Shown here in pieces: positions 61,101 to 64,000 of a DNA stretch of 64,000 nucleotides. The translations under genes and the position numbers were made by a program. Below the pieces are notes generated by a model. The model had not been told where the DNA came from. It worked only from the letters and a program-made list of their open reading frames with translations, and searched no databases. Source of the stretch: Sphagnum magellanicum (taxonomy: Eukaryota > Streptophyta > Sphagnopsida > Sphagnales > Sphagnaceae); assembly GCA_021904315.1 (NCBI GenBank), contig CM038923.1:15940038-16004037 (forward strand), given 5' to 3'. Position 1 is the stretch's first letter. Every line of letters begins with the position of its first letter.

Positions 61101-64000
61101 TTCAAAAGTTTGAAGCTCAAGAGAAGGAGGCTCCCATAGTTGAAGAGCGAGATGTCCCTTCTACTGAACAACCACAGGATCAAGATGTGAAACCCACATC
61201 TATTGAGGAAAGGGAAGACAGCTCGATCCCCACGGAACACACAAGCGCTTCCATTCAAGGACTTCACGAACTTCCCCAGGACGGTGATGTGGAGGCACCA
61301 TTTGAGGTCAAAGCAAGAAAGGAGGTCGGACTTGAGGAAGTGGAACCAAGTTTTGAAGAGGTACCAAGATTCTTGGACCTTCCAATTGCCCACCTTGTCG
61401 AGGAAACGCAGGGCAATGTTGGAATCGAAGCTTTACTTGATGGTCAACATCTCTCCAAGGTAAAGGAACCCCAAATTGAGACTCCAATTACAGAACCCCA
61501 AATTCTTCACAGCTTTGAAGTTCAAGACAAAGAACGTCCAACACTAGAAGAGCCATATGTCCCTTCTACTGAAACGCCACAAGGTGAGGATGTGAAACCC
61601 ACATCTTTTGAAGAGGATGAAGAAACTCCAATCACCAATGAACATACAAGTGATTCCATTCAAACACTTCATGAACTTCCACAAGACATTGATACGGAGA
61701 CACCATTTGAAGTCCTAACAGAAAAAAAGGTGGAACTTGAGGAGGCCAAACCAAGTTTGGAAGAGGTACCAACATCCTTGGACCTTCCAATTAGCCATTC
61801 CATTGAAGAAACTGAAGGCGATGTTGGTGTCGAAGCCTTGCTTGAAAGTCAAGATGCCTTCGAGGTACAGGAGCCCCAAATTGAGGCTCCAATTATGGAG
61901 CCCCGAATTCTCGACAAGTTTGAAGCTCAAGAGAAAGAGGCTCTAACACTGGAAGAACTAGATTTCCGTTCTACTGAACAACTACAAGATCGAGGTATCA
62001 AACCCGCATCTATTGAAGAGGACGAACAAACTCCAATCGTCAAGAAAGACTTGAGCGCTCCCATTCACGGACTTCATGAACTTCCACAAGACAATGATGG
62101 AGAGGCGCCATTTGAGGTCCAAAGAAGAAAGGACATCGAACCCCAGGAAGTGGAACCAAGTTTTGAAGAGGTACCAAGATCTTGGGAATTTCCAATTAAT
62201 GAACCTACTGAGGGAACCGAAGGCAATGTTGGAGTCGAAACCTTGCAAGAAGGTCAACATGTTTTTGAGGTAGACGAGCCCCAAATTGAGGCTCCAATTA
62301 CAAAGCCCCAAATTCTTCCCAAGTTTGAAGCTCAAGACAAAAAGGGTCCAACACTTCAGGAACAATATGTCCTTTCTACTGGACAACCACAAGATGAAGA
62401 TCTCAAACCCACATCTAGTGAGGAAGAGGAAAAAACTCCAATTGCCAAGGAAGATACAAGTGATCGCATTCAAACACTTGACCAACTTCCACAGGACAGT
62501 GACGTGGAGGCACCATTTGAAGTCCCAACTGAAAAGAAGGTCAAACCCAAGGAAGCGGAACCAAGTTTTGAAGAGGTACCAAGATCCTTGGAGCTTCCAA
62601 TTAGTCACCCCATTGAGGAAACCCAAGGTGATGTTGGGGTCGAAACCTTCCCTAAAGGTCAAGATGTCTCCAAGGTAAAGGAGCCCCAAATTGAGGCTCC
62701 CATTATGGAGCCTCAAATTCCTCAAAAGTTTGAAGCTCAAAAGAAAAAGGCTCCAATAGTTGAAGAGCCATATGTCCTTTCTACTGAACAACTGCAAGAT
62801 CAAGATGTCAAACCCACATCTATTCAGGAACAGGAAGAGACTCCAATAATCAAGGAAGACACGAGTGTTCCCATTCAAGGACTTCATGAACCTCCAAAAG
62901 ACAGTGATGTAGAGGCACCATTTGAGGTCCCAACAAGAAAGGAGGTCGAACATGAGGAAGTGGAACCAAGTTTTGAAGAGGTACCGAGATCCTTGGAACT
63001 TCCTATTAGCCACCTCGTTGAAGAAACCCAAGGCGATGTTGGAGTCGAAGCCTTGCTTGAAGGTCAACATGTCTTCGAAGTAGAGGAGCCCCAAATTGAG
63101 GCTCCAATTACGAAGCCCCAAATTCCTCGCAACTTTGAAGTTCAAGACAAAGAAGGTCTAGCATTTCAAGAGCCATATGTCCTTTCTACTGAACAATCGC
63201 AAGTTCAAGATGTCAAACCCGCTTCTATTGAGGAGGAGGAAGAGATTCCAATCTCCAAGGAGGATACGAGCGATCCCATTCAAACACTTTATGAACTTCC
63301 ACAAGATAGTGATGTGGAGGCACCGTTTGATGTCCCAATAGAAAAGAAGGTCAAACCTGAAGAAGCGGAACCAAATTTTGAAGAAGTACCAAGATCCTTG
63401 GAGGTTCCAATTAACCACTCCATTGAGGAAACCCAAGGCCATGTTGGGGTTGAAGCCTTGCTTGAAGGTCAAGATGTCTCTAAGGTAAAGGAGCCCCAGA
63501 TTGAGGCTCTAATTACGGAGCCCCAAATTCTTCACAAGTTTGAAGCTCAAGAGAAAGAGGCTCCATCACTTGAGGAGCCATATGTCCCTTCTCCTGAGCA
63601 ACCACAAGATGAAGATGTCAAACCCACATCTATTGAAGAGGAGGAAGAGACTCCAATTGTCAAGGAAGAGATGAAGGCTCCCATTCAAACACTTGATGAA
63701 CTTCCACAAGACGGTGATCTAGAGGCACCATTTGAGGTCCCAATAGAAAAGGAGGTCAAACCCAAGGAGGTGGAACCAAGTTTTGACGGGGTACCTAAAT
63801 CCTTGGAGCTTCCAATTAGCCACCCCATTGAAGAAACCCAAGGCAACGTTGGAGTTGAAGCATTGCTTGAAGGTCAAGATGTGTTCAAGGTAGAGGAGCC
63901 CTCACTTGGGGCTCCAAGTATGGAGCCCCAAATTCTTCAACAGTTTGAAGCTCAAGACAAAGGGGCTTCAACATTTGAAGAGCCATATGTCCCTTCTATT
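27945..64000 (+). CDS. Giant acidic Glu/Pro/Val-rich tandem-repeat protein, 3 exons visible, 3' end outside window
   Basis: Join 27945-28127, 28958-29822 and 30534-64000 (partial). The joined coding length is 34,515 nt, exactly 11,505 codons, ending in phase at the window edge. The start ATG has G at -3 and G at +4, a good plant context. Residues 1-493 are non-repeated, rich in Ser, Pro, Gly and Gln with acidic patches. From residue 494 the protein is about 82 units of about 135 residues. The consensus units are about 22-25% Glu and 11-14% Pro, with few aromatic residues and almost no Cys, which predicts an acidic, extended, disordered chain. I see no signal peptide, membrane segment or enzyme motif. 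The family is not recognised. The PEVK-like composition allows a spacer, scaffold or ion-binding role, but that is inference. The reading frame and exon structure are well supported; expression and the C-terminus are not known. Confidence 0.88.
28128..28957 (+). other. Intron 1 (830 bp)
   Basis: The intron starts GTATGT and ends TTTGGCAG. A CTAAT branch-point-like motif lies at 28931-28935, about 25 bases before the acceptor. Removing it joins Lys61 to the Lys-Met-Glu-Ser-Ser start of exon 2 in phase 0. A GGCCCA site II core and a telo-box lie about 160-190 bases into it. Confidence 0.7.
28283..28316 (+). promoter_or_regulatory. Site II core (GGCCCA) plus telo-box (TTTAGGGTTT) in intron 1
   Basis: GGCCCA is at 28283-28288 and TTTAGGGTTT at 28307-28316, 18 bases apart. 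In plants this pair is known near the 5' ends of genes expressed in dividing cells, where TCP-type and telo-box-binding proteins act on it. Here it sits within 200 bases of exon 1, a usual place for intronic enhancer elements. Both motifs are short, so chance occurrence is possible. Confidence 0.35.
28958..29822 (+). other. Coding exon 2 of the giant repeat protein (288 codons plus 1 nt)
   Basis: It encodes residues 62-349 and the first base of codon 350. It starts KMESSQVEEDDDIDTN, then a Ser/Pro/Gly/Gln-rich low-complexity stretch with a basic RKRATS patch near the middle, and a single tryptophan at residue 310 in DNWELVP. The end is ACAG followed by GTAAAT, a good donor in phase 1. The reading frame stays open on both sides of the exon (28877-29905), so the edges rest on splice-site sequence and on phase agreement with exons 1 and 3. 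No known domain is recognised. Confidence 0.75.
29823..30533 (+). other. Intron 2 (711 bp)
   Basis: The intron starts GTAAAT and ends TTTTGACAG. Joining 29822 to 30534 completes a GAA codon (residue 350) and enters the exon 3 frame without a shift. The intron is AT-rich with stops in all frames. The short open stretch at 30310-30498 inside it has no coding character. Confidence 0.7.
30965..33292 (+). repeat. N-terminal block of the array: six diverged coding units (378-405 bp)
   Basis: Units start at 30965, 31367, 31751, 32129, 32507 and 32888, with lengths 402, 384, 378, 378, 381 and 405 bp. Each begins near an I-E-E-E-E-E-T-P-I-V-type motif, passes through a P-Q-D-x-D and P-F-E-V motif, V-E-P-S-F, E-L-P-I, G-D-V-G-V-E, and ends near E-E-P-Y-V-P-S. 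The units are more diverged from each other than the central ones and lack the strict A/B alternation, as expected of older array edges. All length differences are multiples of three. Confidence 0.85.
33293..62011 (+). repeat. Central block: 71 coding units of about 405 bp alternating A and B (810-bp dimer)
   Basis: Type A (135 residues) has EEEEETPIA at 2-10, LHELPQD at 21-27, SPFEVP at 32-37, KPSLEEVPTSVELPIS at 48-63, GDVGLETL at 71-78 and FEAQEKEAP at 105-113. Type B has TSIPTE at 7-12, SIQGLHELPQ at 17-26, EAPFEVEARKEVG at 31-43, EVPRSLDLPIAHP at 53-65, GDVGIEAL at 71-78 and EEPYVPSIETP at 116-126. A and B alternate through this block. Length variants are -21 (near 33.70 kb), -27 (35.55 kb), +21 (44.20 kb), -3 (44.96 kb), -3 (50.83 kb) and -3 (55.91 kb). 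Confidence 0.9.
47656..49348 (+). repeat. Nearly identical neighbouring 810-bp dimers inside the array
   Basis: Bases 47656-48538 match 48466-49348 at an offset of 810. I see only two differences in 883 bases (47655 bounds the tract; differences at 48247/49057 and 48484/49294). Other dimers differ from each other at many more sites. This is the youngest visible duplication in the array, or an assembly artefact. Confidence 0.8.
62012..64000 (+). repeat. Right-hand block: four full diverged units and one partial, running off the window
   Basis: Units start at 62012, 62417, 62822, 63227 and 63632, each 405 bp, the last cut by the window edge. They resemble the N-terminal block more than the central dimers: they use V-K-P-K-E or V-E-P-Q-E, S-L-E-L-P-I-S-H-P and G-V-E-A-L-L-E-G-Q. 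The last one closely matches the unit at 32507-32887, including E-E-P-S, I-L-Q-Q-F and A-S-T-F-E-E-P-Y. Confidence 0.85.

Larger units (their letters stand above)
30534..64000 (+). other. Coding exon 3, at least 33,467 bp, open to the window edge
   Basis: The frame (codon starts at positions equal to 2 modulo 3) stays open from the acceptor at 30534 to base 64000. I translated the N-terminal part, both flanking blocks and many central units and met no stop. Residues 350-493 are an acidic linker containing GGYVFLGSP near residue 440; the repeat array begins at 30965. The start spacing of the central 71 units closes exactly as 71 x 405 minus 36 bases, where the 36 comes from six in-frame indels. 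An uninterrupted plant coding exon of this length is exceptional. Confidence 0.85.

Noticed and set aside
61982..63145. 387-codon open frame on minus inside the array, and similar 100-218-codon minus frames throughout 30.5-64 kb
   Set aside because: They are mirror images of the Glu/Pro-rich plus frame (GAA, GAG and CCA read as TTC, CTC and TGG), recur with every unit, and are broken often while the plus frame is never broken.
30965..64000. Non-coding satellite DNA or CRISPR-like array
   Set aside because: The period is a multiple of three, indels keep the frame, no stop occurs, and the array joins in phase to two upstream exons. There are no short conserved repeats with unique spacers.

Overview
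The window looks like nuclear DNA of a land plant. It is AT-rich, has long gene-poor stretches filled with degraded transposons (a CACTA-like element, a small Helitron-like element, a decayed non-LTR retrotransposon, several local repeat families), plant-type splice sites, and a telo-box and site II motif in the first intron of the one clear gene. I cannot fix the lineage from sequence alone; a lineage with large intergenic spaces (gymnosperm, fern, lycophyte or bryophyte) would fit.

Layout. 1-3.8 kb: AT-rich repeat DNA with a 191-bp tandem duplication and a TTTAGCC/ATGGTTAG low-complexity tract. 3.83-10.38 kb: a probable non-autonomous CACTA-like element whose interior is mostly minisatellite-like and 300-bp repeats. 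10.50-11.31 kb: Helitron-like element. 12.1-13.9 kb: minus-strand LINE reverse transcriptase pseudogene. 14.2-18 kb: more diverged dispersed repeats. 18-26 kb: intergenic DNA with no convincing gene. About 26.3-27.9 kb: probable promoter and spliced leader region.

The main content is one plus-strand gene starting at 27945 and running off the right edge. Its parts fit together by splice-site sequence and phase: exon 1 27945-28127 (61 codons, phase 0), exon 2 28958-29822 (ends phase 1), exon 3 from 30534 past 64000. Exon 3 stays open for at least 33,467 bp. The joined reading frame gives at least 11,505 codons (roughly 1.25-1.3 MDa) with no stop in view. After a Ser/Pro-rich N-terminus of about 493 residues, the rest is about 82 tandem units of about 135 residues (405 bp), very rich in Glu, Pro and Val. 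In the central 71 units two unit types alternate (A and B), making a 270-residue, 810-bp dimer, with hints of a 1,620-bp higher-order period. Every unit-length change I could measure is a multiple of three bases.

I do not recognise the protein family. The composition resembles the disordered PEVK type of sequence, so an extended, acidic, probably disordered giant protein is the best description. Function is unknown, and the C-terminus, which might carry a recognisable domain, lies outside the window.
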